From contig NZ_JANAIE010000006.1 of the NCBI RefSeq assembly GCF_029664245.1, positions 62,001 to 126,000 on the forward strand: 64,000 nucleotides of DNA, written 5' to 3'. How positions within the stretch are numbered: the stretch's first letter is position 1; the number at the start of each line of letters is the position of its first letter. The translations under genes and the position numbers were made by a program. The notes under the pieces are model-generated. The model worked only from the letters and a program-made list of their open reading frames with translations. It was not told where the DNA came from and did no database searches. The stretch is from Profundicola chukchiensis (GTDB taxonomy: Bacteria; Bacteroidota; Bacteroidia; Flavobacteriales; Weeksellaceae). This document shows positions 6,892 to 16,679 of this stretch, piece by piece.

Positions 6892-9864
6892 ATGCAAGGA
6901 AAAGGTTTAGTACTCACATTTGCCACAGTGATGGCTCTTATGAGTTTGTATTATTTAAGTTTTACATGGTATACCAACAATGTGGAGACCAAGGCTAACA
7001 AAGAAGTCCAGTTCAAAATGGATTCTCTGTTGTCTAAATCTCCAAATTTAACGGTCGCTGAACGCGAATCATACCAAAATTCTTTTAAAAATAATACACT
7101 AAGTAGATTATCAAAAGACACGTTAAATTTAGGTATTGTAAAATATGACTACAATACAGCCAAAGAAAAGGAAATGTCCTTAGGGCTTGACCTTAAAGGT
7201 GGTATGAACGTGATTCTTCAAGTATCAATTAGAGATTTATTGTCGGATTTAGCTGATAAAAGTCAAGATCCTGACTTTTTAGAAGTTTTAAATCGTACTA
7301 CTGAAAGACAAAAAGCTAGTAACGCAGAGTATATCGATGATTTCTTCACAGAATACAACGCGTATAAGCAAGAAAAAGGAGGCTTAAAGTTAGCTGCTCC
7401 GTCTTGGTTTGGTACTCGTAACAACTCAGAATTAATTAATATCAACACTTCTGATGCACAAGCAGAGAAAGTGATTCGTGATTATATTGAGTCTAAAGTT
7501 AGTACAGCATTCCAAGTTATTCGTGCTCGTATTGACCAGTTTGGGGTAACTCAACCAGTGGTTCAAAGAGTAGGAGAGAGGGGTTCAGGTAGAATTTTGG
7601 TAGAATTACCAGGTGTTAAAGACACAGATCGTGTTAAGAATTTACTTCAATCTACAGCAAAACTAGAGTTCTGGGAAGCTGTTAGAATGAATAATGACAT
7701 CGCAGGATATTTCACTTCTTTAAGTAATAGACTTTCTGTTGAGTTAGATTCAACATCAACAGCAGCTCCATTAATTTCTAAAATGGTTCCTTCACAAGGT
7801 GGAGCGAGTCATGTGTTTGTTGTTCCAACTTCAGATACAGCCGAAGTTAATAAAGCTATTCATAGTACTGTTGGGAAATCATTATTACCAGGTAACTTAA
7901 GAAATTTCAAGTTCTTATGGGGTAATAAAACAATTAGAGACGCTGCGAACCAAGAAACTGATTTATTACCATTATATGCTATTCGTGGAAATGCGAAAAA
8001 CGAAGCATTAATGGATGGTGGTTCTGTTACTTCTGCTAGTGCAGATAGACAAACTCAGACTTTTGGTAACGAAGTTATGGTGTCTATGCAAATGAACTCT
8101 CAAGGAGCTCAGAATTGGTATGAAATTACAAAGAAGTTTAATCAAAAGCCTATTGCCATTGTTTTAGATAACTTGGTATATAGTGCACCAAATATTAATG
8201 AACCAATTGCGGGTGGAAGATCTCAGATTTCTGGAGACTTTACTTTCAATGAAGCTAAAGATTTATCAAGTGTTTTATCAGCAGGTAGTTTACCAGCATC
8301 AGCTAGTATTATTCAGGCAGACGTTGTTGGACCATCTTTAGGTAAAGAAGCAATTCAAGCGGGTATTTTATCATTTGCTATTGCATTAGCTTTAGTGTTT
8401 GTTTACATGATTTTATTCTATAGCGGAGCTGGTATTGTTTCTGTTATAGCATTAATCACGAACTTATTATTCTTATTCGGTATCTTAGTTTCGTTTGGAG
8501 CCGTTCTTACCTTACCAGGTATTGCCGGGGTTGTATTAACCATTGGTATGGCGGTGGATGCCAACGTGATTATTTATGAGCGTGTAAAAGAAGAATTATT
8601 TAAAGGTAAATCCCTTAAAGAATCAGTAAGTATTGCTTACTCTTGGAAAGGTGCTATCTCAGCGATTGTGGATGCTAACGTTACGACCTTAATTACGGCG
8701 ATTGTATTATTCTTCTTTGGAGAAGGTCCAATCAAAGGATTTGCTGTGACCTTAATGATCGGTATCTTTACTTCATTATTTACTTCTGTATTGTTTGCTA
8801 AATTATTAATCTATAATAGATTAGATAATGGTAAGACAATTTCGTTTGGTAATAAACTTACGCTTACTTTCTTAAAAGATGCGAAATACGACTTCTTGAA
8901 ATTCAAGAAAACTGCTTACATCATCTCTGCAGTTCTTCTATTAATCTCTGTTGGATCTTTAGTTACTAGAGGTTTAAACCTTGGTATCGAGTTCCAAAAT
9001 GGTAGAGAATATAAAGTAAGATTTGATCAACCAGTTGCGTCAAATGAAGTAGCTGCTGATTTAGCTAATGTATTTGTTGATGAAGAAGGAACACAATATC
9101 ATCCAAATGTGGTTACTATTGGTAGTTCAAATCAAATCAAGATTAGTACAAAATATAAATCAGAAGATGACTCTCAAGAAGTTGATAAAGAAGTGGAAGA
9201 GAAGTTATACGAAGGATTGAAGAAATACTTGCCTGCAGATCAGTCTTTTGATGAGTTTGTGAATGTAGGTGAAACTCAAGGTCAAGCGCTTGGATTAGTG
9301 GAGTATAGAAAAGTAGGTCCATCTATTGCTGATGACATTACTTATAATGCATTCTACTCTCTAGGTTTTGCTTTAGCCATGGTATTCCTTTACTTATTGA
9401 TTCGTTTCCGTAAATGGCAATTCTCTGCAGCTGCAGTATTGGCTGTTTTCCACGATTCATTAATCGTATTAGGATTATTCTCTTTATTACACGGAATCGT
9501 ACCATTCTCTTTAGAGATTGACGTTGCCTTTATTGCAGCAATTCTAACGGTAATTGGATACTCTATCAACGATACGGTAATTGTATTCGATAGAATCCGT
9601 GAGTTTATGTACGATCATCCAAAAATGTCTTTTGGTAAATTAATCAATGCTGCGATTAATACTACCTTGACAAGAACTATGAATACATCATTAACTACAT
9701 TATTCGTAATCTTCATTATTTTCTTATTTGGAGGTGAAACTATACGTAGCTTTATGTTTGCATTATTAGTTGGTATCGGAATCGGTACATACTCTTCAGT
9801 TTTCGTTGCTTCATTCTTAGCATACGATTTCTCAAGAAAATCATTGAAAAACAGACCAGAATAA
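6892..9864 (+). CDS. secDF: Fused protein translocase subunit SecDF
   Basis: SecD and SecF are joined in one 990-residue membrane protein that uses the proton gradient to help pull preproteins through SecYEG. The SecD half has an N-terminal membrane segment, the LGLDLKGG motif (97-104), a large periplasmic P1 domain, and membrane segments with TIGMAVDANVIIYERVKEE. The SecF half starts near residue 650, with LGIEFQNG in place of the usual GIDFTGG. It ends in a block containing VIGYSINDTVIVFDRIRE and NTTLTRTMNTSLTT. Fused SecDF is usual in Bacteroidota. The gene is monocistronic, with its own promoter and terminator. Heavy Sec export is consistent with the many secreted proteins nearby. Confidence 0.97.
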   Translation: MQGKGLVLTFATVMALMSLYYLSFTWYTNNVETKANKEVQFKMDSLLSKSPNLTVAERESYQNSFKNNTLSRLSKDTLNLGIVKYDYNTAKEKEMSLGLDLKGGMNVILQVSIRDLLSDLADKSQDPDFLEVLNRTTERQKASNAEYIDDFFTEYNAYKQEKGGLKLAAPSWFGTRNNSELININTSDAQAEKVIRDYIESKVSTAFQVIRARIDQFGVTQPVVQRVGERGSGRILVELPGVKDTDRVKNLLQSTAKLEFWEAVRMNNDIAGYFTSLSNRLSVELDSTSTAAPLISKMVPSQGGASHVFVVPTSDTAEVNKAIHSTVGKSLLPGNLRNFKFLWGNKTIRDAANQETDLLPLYAIRGNAKNEALMDGGSVTSASADRQTQTFGNEVMVSMQMNSQGAQNWYEITKKFNQKPIAIVLDNLVYSAPNINEPIAGGRSQISGDFTFNEAKDLSSVLSAGSLPASASIIQADVVGPSLGKEAIQAGILSFAIALALVFVYMILFYSGAGIVSVIALITNLLFLFGILVSFGAVLTLPGIAGVVLTIGMAVDANVIIYERVKEELFKGKSLKESVSIAYSWKGAISAIVDANVTTLITAIVLFFFGEGPIKGFAVTLMIGIFTSLFTSVLFAKLLIYNRLDNGKTISFGNKLTLTFLKDAKYDFLKFKKTAYIISAVLLLISVGSLVTRGLNLGIEFQNGREYKVRFDQPVASNEVAADLANVFVDEEGTQYHPNVVTIGSSNQIKISTKYKSEDDSQEVDKEVEEKLYEGLKKYLPADQSFDEFVNVGETQGQALGLVEYRKVGPSIADDITYNAFYSLGFALAMVFLYLLIRFRKWQFSAAAVLAVFHDSLIVLGLFSLLHGIVPFSLEIDVAFIAAILTVIGYSINDTVIVFDRIREFMYDHPKMSFGKLINAAINTTLTRTMNTSLTTLFVIFIIFLFGGETIRSFMFALLVGIGIGTYSSVFVASFLAYDFSRKSLKNRPE

Positions 9865-9890
9865 TTTTATATTATTCTCATGAGGACTAT

Positions 9891-9923
9891 AAAATCTCGT
9901 TCAGAAATGAACGAGATTTTTTT
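9891..9923 (+). terminator. secDF terminator
   Basis: A perfect 13-bp stem (9891-9903 with 9908-9920) closes a GAAA loop and runs into a T tract. Confidence 0.9.
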
Positions 9924-10344
9924 ATGCCCAATAATTATTGAGTATAATGTTCATTATGGATGTCTCGGCAATAACAAATACACAACATATACTAAAATAA
10001 CTATGGTTAGTTTAAATCTAAATTAAGCTAGTTGCAAAGTGTTTATGTCATCTCATAAGTAAATACCAAAGGTCAAGAGTATAAAGACCCTCTAGCTTGT
10101 CCTAAGGATGTATTGGGGATTAAGTAATAATCTTAAACAGGTTAGATTTAATGACTCAAATGAATTTTGTAGGAGTTTCCTAAGTAGTATAGTCTTTAAC
10201 TTTTATATAAGATTAACGAAGAAGGAGAGGAATTTTAAGGGCTAAATTATGTAAACTACGGCTTAAGTTATTTGTTCGGTTATGACAGAGTTTCTCTTGA
10301 GTAGTTTTGTTGTAGATAAAGAGTTAGCAATAAATTTAACCAAT
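9924..10344. other. Gene-poor gap of about 420 nt
   Basis: No supported gene is present. Short open runs exist (10108-10245 is the longest with an ATG, 45 codons; another at 10057-10125 reads protein-like but has stops on both sides), yet none has a promoter box, a family signature or convincing codon use. It could be decayed coding sequence. No tRNA-like cloverleaf was found. Confidence 0.5.
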
Positions 10345-10375
10345 AAAAAAAATCGCCCTATTGCTAGGGCGATTC
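10345..10375 (-). terminator. Terminator of the T9SS adhesin gene
   Basis: A perfect 10-bp GC-containing stem (10351-10360 with 10365-10374) has the loop TTGC. On the minus strand it is followed by a run of T's from the A tract at 10345-10350. Confidence 0.88.
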
Positions 10376-10396
10376 TATCATTTATTTGAAATAAAA

Positions 10397-11977
10397 TTAT
10401 TTCTTAATGAACTTGGTAGTTTTAACTTGACCTTGCATGTCTTCTACTTGAAGAACATAAGTACCAGGAGCTAAATTCTCAACATTTACTGAGTTATTCG
10501 ATTTGAATACTTTCATTTGTTGACCTAATACATTATAAACTTTTACATTTTTAACGTCAGTTCCTTTAATGTTAAGCTCTTTGCTCGTAGGGTTTGGATA
10601 AACACTAAACTTAGACAATGTTAAATCATTTGTACCTAATGTACTTACATTAACAGTATAGTCTTCAACTTGTCCCCAAGTTGCAGCAGCACAAGGGTCT
10701 AGTAATCCTGTAGTACCAAAAATCTTCTTGACTCTCATTCTAGTTTCTCCTAACATAGCATCCGCTGGAACCATAATATCATGTACAGCCTGAATATCGT
10801 CAAGTCCTGTAGAATTATAAATTTCCTCAGTTACTTGATAAGTCTCGTCTGCACTGAATGTACCATCCTGATTCCAGTCAATAAATACAGCGAATCTATT
10901 AGTATAAGGTCCCTCGGTGTTACCTTTTAATGTAATTTGGTAAGTTTCACCTGGTTCTACCGTACCAACTTGATCAATAAAGTTTTCGTGCCCTATTTCA
11001 CTATCTACAGCAGATGAATTTTCGATTCCTGCAAATCCGACATAAGTTATGGCTTCAACTGTACTAGTAATTTGTACAGGTCCACAATAAGGAGAGAATG
11101 CAGAAGGCAATGTTGTGAAGCTAAAAGTTTCACATTCCACTGAAGTTCCAAATAAGTTATTTGCCACTACATACCAATAATAGGTTGTATCATTTTGAAC
11201 ACCTGTTAAGCTAATTGTTGTTTCAGTAGTATTACCAATATTTATCATATCATCCATACTTGTTCCAATGAAGAAAGTGTAGTTTTCAACATCACCTCCT
11301 GTAGTTGGAGCTTCCCACGCGAATGAGACTACATCTGAAGCATCTACATCTGTTGCCTCATTAGCTGGTGAAATTAAACTTGGGCAATCTGGAGTTTCTC
11401 CTGATAATTCTTCAACAGAAATATTGTCAACTAAAAGTACAAACATGTCCGTTGAATTGTTAACCCACGCTAAACGAATCGTTTGACCAGCGTAATCTGC
11501 CAATGAAGATACTCTAGTTGTCCATTCACCGTTTTCCTGTGCAATGCTGAATAAAGTTTCAGTAAAATCAGCAATCGTAGTACCAGCATTTGGAGCTACC
11601 ATTAAATTATATCCATCTCTCCAGTCAGGGTCTTGTGCTTTAGCATCCCACTTAACGGAGATATCACCCGTTTCTGGTATGCTAATTTCAGGCGAAATCA
11701 TCCAGTCATCAGATTGTCCCGCAGGATCATAGAAAGACGTGCTGACTGCAGCAAAGTCTCCGTCTGGGCCACCATAATTAGGTGCTTCACCACCTCGGTC
11801 TTTAATAACCCATGCAGTTAGAAAATCACTAACTTGCTCTGCTGGGGTATTTCCATCATTGTCAATGAAAGTCCATGCAGCAACTCCCGGACCATCTCCA
11901 TCCCAATTTTCTTGGAAAACTTGGCCGTTTACATTTGCAAGAAATAAAGCTCCTGCTAATAGTAAAAATTTTTTCAT
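10397..11977 (-). CDS. T9SS-secreted multidomain adhesin-like protein, type A sorting domain
   Basis: A 526-residue secreted protein. A Sec signal peptide covers residues 1-18. Next come a choice-of-anchor J/cleaved-adhesin-like domain (about 20-195, with ENWDGDG at the start and DDWMISPEI inside), a fibronectin type III-like domain (about 200-290) and a GEVED domain (about 295-445, containing FIDWNQDGTF and WGQVEDYTV). The T9SS type A sorting domain (about 455-526) begins FSVYPNPTSKELNI and ends in TTKFIKK. The sorting domain directs outer-membrane translocation by the type IX system. The protein is probably cell-surface or extracellular. There is no catalytic motif, so binding is more likely than enzymatic activity. 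The gene is monocistronic. Confidence 0.88.
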   Translation of the reverse strand: MKKFLLLAGALFLANVNGQVFQENWDGDGPGVAAWTFIDNDGNTPAEQVSDFLTAWVIKDRGGEAPNYGGPDGDFAAVSTSFYDPAGQSDDWMISPEISIPETGDISVKWDAKAQDPDWRDGYNLMVAPNAGTTIADFTETLFSIAQENGEWTTRVSSLADYAGQTIRLAWVNNSTDMFVLLVDNISVEELSGETPDCPSLISPANEATDVDASDVVSFAWEAPTTGGDVENYTFFIGTSMDDMINIGNTTETTISLTGVQNDTTYYWYVVANNLFGTSVECETFSFTTLPSAFSPYCGPVQITSTVEAITYVGFAGIENSSAVDSEIGHENFIDQVGTVEPGETYQITLKGNTEGPYTNRFAVFIDWNQDGTFSADETYQVTEEIYNSTGLDDIQAVHDIMVPADAMLGETRMRVKKIFGTTGLLDPCAAATWGQVEDYTVNVSTLGTNDLTLSKFSVYPNPTSKELNIKGTDVKNVKVYNVLGQQMKVFKSNNSVNVENLAPGTYVLQVEDMQGQVKTTKFIKK

Positions 11978-12035
11978 AATATTTGATTTTAAAATTCAGC
12001 GTAAATTTAATCAATATATCGTAAGATTTCAACGG

Positions 12036-12043
12036 CAAAATTA
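12036..12043 (-). promoter_or_regulatory. -7 promoter box of the T9SS adhesin gene
   Basis: The minus strand reads TAATTTTG, an exact TAnnTTTG. The leader to the ATG at 11977 would be about 55 nt. No TTG is seen at the -33 position. Confidence 0.55.
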
Positions 12044-12324
12044 CTCAGTTACAAATAATGTCTGCTTTAGCGTAGGGTATGTTAATGATGAGTTCAATAA
12101 ATCTTAAAGAATCGTGTTAAATATTTTTATATAATTTTAAAAATGCTTGTTGAAAAGCTTTTTTTGTAAAAAACATTAAGAAATACGCATGTAATTTATA
12201 TTCATTTTAAGTTTGACTTTTATCGTTATAGCTTAAAGATTTATCATCAATATTTTATTTCTCAATACATTATATTTTATAATCTTAAAGCTTGAACAAG
12301 CGTGTTGTATTGGCCATTTCAAAA

Positions 12325-12338
12325 GTAATACGTATTAC
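12325..12338. promoter_or_regulatory. Perfect 14-bp palindrome, candidate operator
   Basis: GTAATACGTATTAC is perfectly self-complementary and lies 33 nt upstream of the deacetylase start, close to where a -33 element would be. It has no T tract and no loop, so it is not a terminator. A dimeric repressor or activator site is inferred. Confidence 0.4.
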
Positions 12339-12371
12339 AAAATCATATTTATTTTATATATATTTACACCT

Positions 12372-14801
12372 ATGAAAAGAAGTATGTTTGCGTTACTCAT
12401 CCTTTGCTTGAGTCCGTTCTATGCACAATCCACAGCTAATTCTTCTTCAGAGATTTATCATGACTTACTAAGATTGCAAAAGAATGCAAGTGTCATGTAT
12501 TTAGCAGCACATCCCGATGACGAAAACACCAAAATCATATCTTGGCTCACCAATGATCAGCATTTAGATGCGGTTTATTTGTCTTTAACACGTGGCGATG
12601 GTGGACAAAACCTAATTGGAAATGAAATAGGAGATATGCTAGGTTTATTACGAACCCAAGAATTACTAGAGGCTCGTAAGGTAGATAAAGGTAGGCAATG
12701 GTTTACGCGAGCACTGGATTTTGGGTATTCCAAAACAGCTACCGAAACATTGAAAATATGGGATAAACAGAAAGTCTTGGCTGATGTTGTTTGGGCAATT
12801 CGTAAAAATAAACCAGAGCTTATTATTACACGATTTAGTCCAGATTCTAACGGCGATACCCACGGACACCATACAGCTTCTGCAATTTTGGCTATGGAAG
12901 CTTTTGATTTAGCGGCCGATAAAAATGCGTTTCCAGAGCAATTAAAATATGTTTCTACTTGGCAAGTTAAGCGTATGTTCTTTAATACCAGTTGGTGGTT
13001 TTATGGTAGCCAAGAGAAGTTTGAACAAGCCGATAAAACCGGGATGCTTTCTGTAGATGTTGGTACATATTTTCCTCTATTAGGGATGTCTAACAATGAG
13101 ATTTCAGCAATTAGCCGTAGTAAACATGCTTGTCAAGGTTTTGGAATGGCTACCGAGCGTGGATCTCAGATAGAGTGGTTAAAACTTTTAAAAGGGACCA
13201 TGCCTACTAACAATGATATGTTCCAAGGAATTGATTTAGGCTGGAAAAACAAGAAAATCCAGACTAAAATTGATAAAATCATTCAAAACTATGATTTTAA
13301 ATCACCAGAAAAATCAACGAAGGAATTAGTAGCCTTATATAATTTAGCCTTAAAGGAAAAGGTCGATGAAATTAAATTAAATCAAATCAAAAACCTCCTG
13401 CTTGATATCAATGGAATCCACATGGAATGGACCATTCCTGCTGCCTTTGGAACTAATGGTGAGCTAGTTCAAACTCATTTAGAAGTGAGCAATAGAGGTA
13501 ACAAAAAATTGATTTTTAAGACACAAAATCAAGAGAATTCAGTAGCTGTTAACGAGGCTTTTAAATCAAAGATTGATTTTAAATTACAGCAAGATAAATT
13601 CGATACGCCTTATTGGTTAGTTAATAAAACTAATAATGCGCTTTATAATATTGATCATTTAACAGACATTGGACAAGCCGAGATTTTAAATCCTGTTACT
13701 TATCCAATCACATTAAATATCGCTGGGCAAGATTTTAATTTTAAACTTCCTCTTCAACAAAAATATGTAGATCCAGCCATCGGAGAGATTTATGAACCAT
13801 TTTACGTGGTTCCTCCATTTGTAGCGAATTTTGCACAAGAAAATTTCATTTTTAATGATGCAGAGAAAGCTATTAAGCTTGCAGTTACAAGTTTTGTAGA
13901 AGGTCAAGAAGTTAAAATTCAATTAGAAACTAATAATGATTGGAAGGTTTCGCCGGCACAGACTTATACAACAGGTCCAATTGGCGAAACAAGAAAGTTT
14001 AGGTTCAATGTTCAGCCTAAAGAGAATGCTGAGACTGCTGTTCTAAGTGCTGTGGTTACATCTGGAACAAAGACTTATAGGCAATCATTAGATATAGTCA
14101 ATTACGATCATATTAAGCGTCAAATTAGATTAAGAGATGCTTCCACCAGACTGGGCAATCTTGATTTTAATCAACCAAATGTGAAGTTGGCTTATATTCA
14201 AGGTTCGGGAGATGAAATTCCTGCTAACTTAAGAGAAGTTGGTTTGGAAGTAGATGAGTTAGACATTAATTTATGGAATCGCGCAAGCTTAGAGAATTAT
14301 GATGTAATGATGATTGGAATTCGTGCGTTTAACACATTAGATAAATTGAGTTTTATTAAAAATGATTTATTTGACTTTGTGGAAAAGGGTGGAGTAGTGA
14401 TTGTGCAATACAATACCAATCGTGGTTTGGTGACCGAAGAAATTGCACCCTATCCTTTGAAATTAGGTAGAGACAGAATTTCTGAAGAAGATGCCGAGTT
14501 AAAAATATTAGAACCAAAGCACTCTATATTTAATTACCCAAATAAAATAACACATCGAGATTTTGCTCATTGGGTGCAAGAAAGAGGTTTGTATTTTGCA
14601 GATTCTTGGGATAAACAGTTTACACCTTTATTAGAAGGAAACGACACCGGAGAGGAGCCAAAACAAGGTATGTTGTTGGTAGCTGAACATGGGAAAGGAC
14701 ATTTTGTTTATACAGGGATTTCGTTTTTCAGACAATTACCAGCTGGAGTTCCTGGAGCTTATAGATTATTGATGAATATGTTAGCTTTAGGTGAAAATTA
14801 A
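12372..14801 (+). CDS. Secreted PIG-L (LmbE-like) family deacetylase with C-terminal extension
   Basis: An 809-residue protein with a signal peptide (1-18) and an N-terminal PIG-L/LmbE domain. The zinc site is AHPDDEN (H47, D49, D50) together with DTHGHH (162-167). Known members remove N-acetyl groups from GlcNAc-type sugars, as in GPI-anchor, mycothiol and bacillithiol synthesis. The protein is three times longer than a simple LmbE. Residues about 400-590 look beta-rich, and about 600-809 resemble a class I glutamine amidotransferase/ThuA-like fold (MIGIRAFNTL, then GGVVIVQYNTNRG and GHFVYTGISFFRQLPAG). It heads an operon with a small membrane peptide and a sodium:solute symporter, which suggests it processes a sugar or glycoconjugate in the periplasm that is then imported. 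Confidence 0.88.
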   Translation: MKRSMFALLILCLSPFYAQSTANSSSEIYHDLLRLQKNASVMYLAAHPDDENTKIISWLTNDQHLDAVYLSLTRGDGGQNLIGNEIGDMLGLLRTQELLEARKVDKGRQWFTRALDFGYSKTATETLKIWDKQKVLADVVWAIRKNKPELIITRFSPDSNGDTHGHHTASAILAMEAFDLAADKNAFPEQLKYVSTWQVKRMFFNTSWWFYGSQEKFEQADKTGMLSVDVGTYFPLLGMSNNEISAISRSKHACQGFGMATERGSQIEWLKLLKGTMPTNNDMFQGIDLGWKNKKIQTKIDKIIQNYDFKSPEKSTKELVALYNLALKEKVDEIKLNQIKNLLLDINGIHMEWTIPAAFGTNGELVQTHLEVSNRGNKKLIFKTQNQENSVAVNEAFKSKIDFKLQQDKFDTPYWLVNKTNNALYNIDHLTDIGQAEILNPVTYPITLNIAGQDFNFKLPLQQKYVDPAIGEIYEPFYVVPPFVANFAQENFIFNDAEKAIKLAVTSFVEGQEVKIQLETNNDWKVSPAQTYTTGPIGETRKFRFNVQPKENAETAVLSAVVTSGTKTYRQSLDIVNYDHIKRQIRLRDASTRLGNLDFNQPNVKLAYIQGSGDEIPANLREVGLEVDELDINLWNRASLENYDVMMIGIRAFNTLDKLSFIKNDLFDFVEKGGVVIVQYNTNRGLVTEEIAPYPLKLGRDRISEEDAELKILEPKHSIFNYPNKITHRDFAHWVQERGLYFADSWDKQFTPLLEGNDTGEEPKQGMLLVAEHGKGHFVYTGISFFRQLPAGVPGAYRLLMNMLALGEN

Positions 14802-14819
14802 TTTTAAGTACTATTAAAT

Positions 14820-14930
14820 ATGGAACAGAAGGAAAAGGAGGTAAATTGGAATAAGATATACATCATATTATTAGTTCTTAACCTATTGATGATTATAGGT
14901 TTAGTTATCTTTCAAAATGTATACGCATGA
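14820..14930 (+). CDS. Small single-span membrane protein, 36 residues
   Basis: This short gene reads MEQKEKEVNWNKIYI and then a strongly hydrophobic stretch to its end at NVYA. That gives a charged cytoplasmic head and one membrane helix (about residues 13-32). It begins 18 nt after the deacetylase stops, and its TGA overlaps the symporter ATG as ATGA, the classic sign of translational coupling. I do not recognise a family. Small accessory peptides of secondary transporters have this shape, so a role as a symporter subunit or a translation-coupling leader is inferred. Confidence 0.65.
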   Translation: MEQKEKEVNWNKIYIILLVLNLLMIIGLVIFQNVYA

Positions 14931-16606
14931 AGAATTTAGACTGGATAGTACTCATTTCGGTATTGGTTTTTATTGTTGTTTATGGAATTTGGAAAACCAG
15001 AAAAGCAAGTTCGACTTCATTTTTAAGTGGTAAAGATAATCCATGGTGGATGGTTGGTTTGAGTATTATGGCCACCCAAGCCAGCGCGATTACTTTCTTA
15101 TCTACTCCTGGACAGGCATTTCATGATGGATTAGGATTTGTTCAGTTTTACTTCGGTCTTCCGCTGGCGATGGTGATTCTAAGTATTTTTGTATTGCCGC
15201 GCTTCTTTAAAATGAAAGTATATACGGCTTACGAATACCTAGAAAAACGCTTTGGTTTGCCTACGAGGATTCTTACGGCTTGTTTATTCCTTATTCAACG
15301 TGGTTTAGCGGCTGGAATTACCATTTTCGCACCTGCGATTATACTTTCTACCATTTTGGGATGGAATCTCCTATACACCAATTTAGTTATCGGGATTACG
15401 GTGATTATCTATACGTTGGTTGGTGGTACGTCGGCCGTGAGTCAAACGCAAAAGCAGCAGATGATAGTGATTTTCGTGGGAATGTTTTTAGCTTTCTATT
15501 TAATTGTAAATGGATTGCCAATGAAATTTGGAGAAGCCCTGAGTTTAGCTGGAGAAATGGGGAAATTAGAAGCTGTTAATTTTGAATTTGATTTAAACAA
15601 TCGTTACAATATTTGGTCGGCTTTCTTAGGTGGAACCTTCTTATTTCTTAGCTATTTTGGAACAGATCAGAGTCAAGTTCAACGTTATTTAACTGGAAAA
15701 AGTCTGAAGCAAGCGCGTTTAGGATTATTATTTAATGGATTGTTTAAAATACCGATGCAGTTCTTTATCTTGTTAACGGGTGTTATGGTTTTTATCTTTT
15801 TTCAATTCGAAAAAACGCCATTGCATTTCAATCCAATGACAGAAGTAGTTTTGCAAGATGATGCAGAGTTTATTGAGATTCAAGATCAATATAATGCAGC
15901 GTATGATTTAAAACAACAGGCGATTACCGATTGGAAAATTAATGATTCCCAAGAAGCTTTACAGGATATTATTATGTTTGAAAAGCAAGAGACTCAACTT
16001 CGAGATGATTTAAAAACGGTAATTCAAACCAAGGCACCTACAATTGAAGCGAACGATAAAGACTACGTATTCATTTATTATATATTAAACTATTTACCTA
16101 CCGGAATTGTAGGTTTATTGATTGCGGTGATTTTATCTGCAGCTATGAGTTCTACTTCGTCGGAGTTAAATGCACTAGCAACAACATCAGTGGTGGATAT
16201 TTATAAAAGAAATTTCGCTCCTAATATTTCAGATAAAAAATACTTAGCAGCATCTAGATGGTTTACGCTTTTTTGGGGAGCAGTTGCCATATTTTTTGCT
16301 GTGAATGCAAGTCTTTTTGAGAACTTAATTCAAGCAGTAAATATTATTGGTTCCTTATTCTATGGAACAATTTTAGGCGTATTTGCGATCGCATTTTTAT
16401 TCCCTAAAATTGGTGGACGTGCAACAATGACGAGTATATTGATTGTTGAACCAATCATTATCTTGTTATACTTTTTAAATGAATATGATAAGATTGAATT
16501 AGAGTTTCTTTGGTTGAACCCAATTGGGTGTTTATTAATGATTTTAGTGGCTACTATCGTACAAGGAGGAATAGGCGGAGTAGAAAAAATTAGAAGTAGA
16601 GCTTAA
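14927..16606 (+). CDS. Sodium:solute symporter (SSS family)
   Basis: A 559-residue multi-span transporter of the SSS/SGLT family with about 13 predicted helices. It starts with an outside-in helix at residues 5-22. The sodium-site segment MATQASAITFLSTPGQAFHDGLGF (about 49-72) and the FGTDQSQVQRYLTGKS loop are typical of sugar-type members. A hydrophilic insertion of about 80 residues (about 300-375, rich in D, E, K and Q) separates two helices in the second half and is longer than in the best-known sugar symporters. Translation is coupled to the small peptide gene upstream. Pairing with a PIG-L deacetylase suggests uptake of a deacetylated or amino-sugar product. The actual substrate cannot be read from sequence. 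Confidence 0.9.
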   Translation: MKNLDWIVLISVLVFIVVYGIWKTRKASSTSFLSGKDNPWWMVGLSIMATQASAITFLSTPGQAFHDGLGFVQFYFGLPLAMVILSIFVLPRFFKMKVYTAYEYLEKRFGLPTRILTACLFLIQRGLAAGITIFAPAIILSTILGWNLLYTNLVIGITVIIYTLVGGTSAVSQTQKQQMIVIFVGMFLAFYLIVNGLPMKFGEALSLAGEMGKLEAVNFEFDLNNRYNIWSAFLGGTFLFLSYFGTDQSQVQRYLTGKSLKQARLGLLFNGLFKIPMQFFILLTGVMVFIFFQFEKTPLHFNPMTEVVLQDDAEFIEIQDQYNAAYDLKQQAITDWKINDSQEALQDIIMFEKQETQLRDDLKTVIQTKAPTIEANDKDYVFIYYILNYLPTGIVGLLIAVILSAAMSSTSSELNALATTSVVDIYKRNFAPNISDKKYLAASRWFTLFWGAVAIFFAVNASLFENLIQAVNIIGSLFYGTILGVFAIAFLFPKIGGRATMTSILIVEPIIILLYFLNEYDKIELEFLWLNPIGCLLMILVATIVQGGIGGVEKIRSRA

Positions 16607-16626
16607 AATCTCTAAAATAAAGACAT

Positions 16627-16666
16627 AAAAAAGGACACTTAAAATAAATTTAAGTGTCCTTTTAAG
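16627..16666. terminator. Bidirectional terminator between symporter and DUF2911 genes
   Basis: Perfect 15-bp arms (16629-16643 and 16649-16663) enclose a 5-nt loop between convergent genes. Confidence 0.9.
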
Positions 16667-16679
16667 TTTTTAGAAAATA

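Larger units (their letters stand above)
11978..12371. other. Divergent intergenic region between the adhesin and PIG-L genes
   Basis: This 394-nt AT-rich region contains the adhesin's -7 box, a 14-bp perfect palindrome (12325-12338) and a weak -7-like TATATTTA at 12359-12366 ahead of the deacetylase gene. No coding sequence is supported. Confidence 0.6.

Noticed and set aside
10108-10245. 45-codon ORF in the gap after secDF
   Set aside because: No promoter, no homology signature, and stop-rich surroundings. Noted only as possible decayed DNA.
14835-14842. AAGGAGGT, a perfect Shine-Dalgarno sequence
   Set aside because: It lies within the small membrane peptide gene (codons for Lys-Glu-Val region). 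The TTG following it at the right distance is closed by a stop two codons later. A similar string in scoB is also plain coding sequence.
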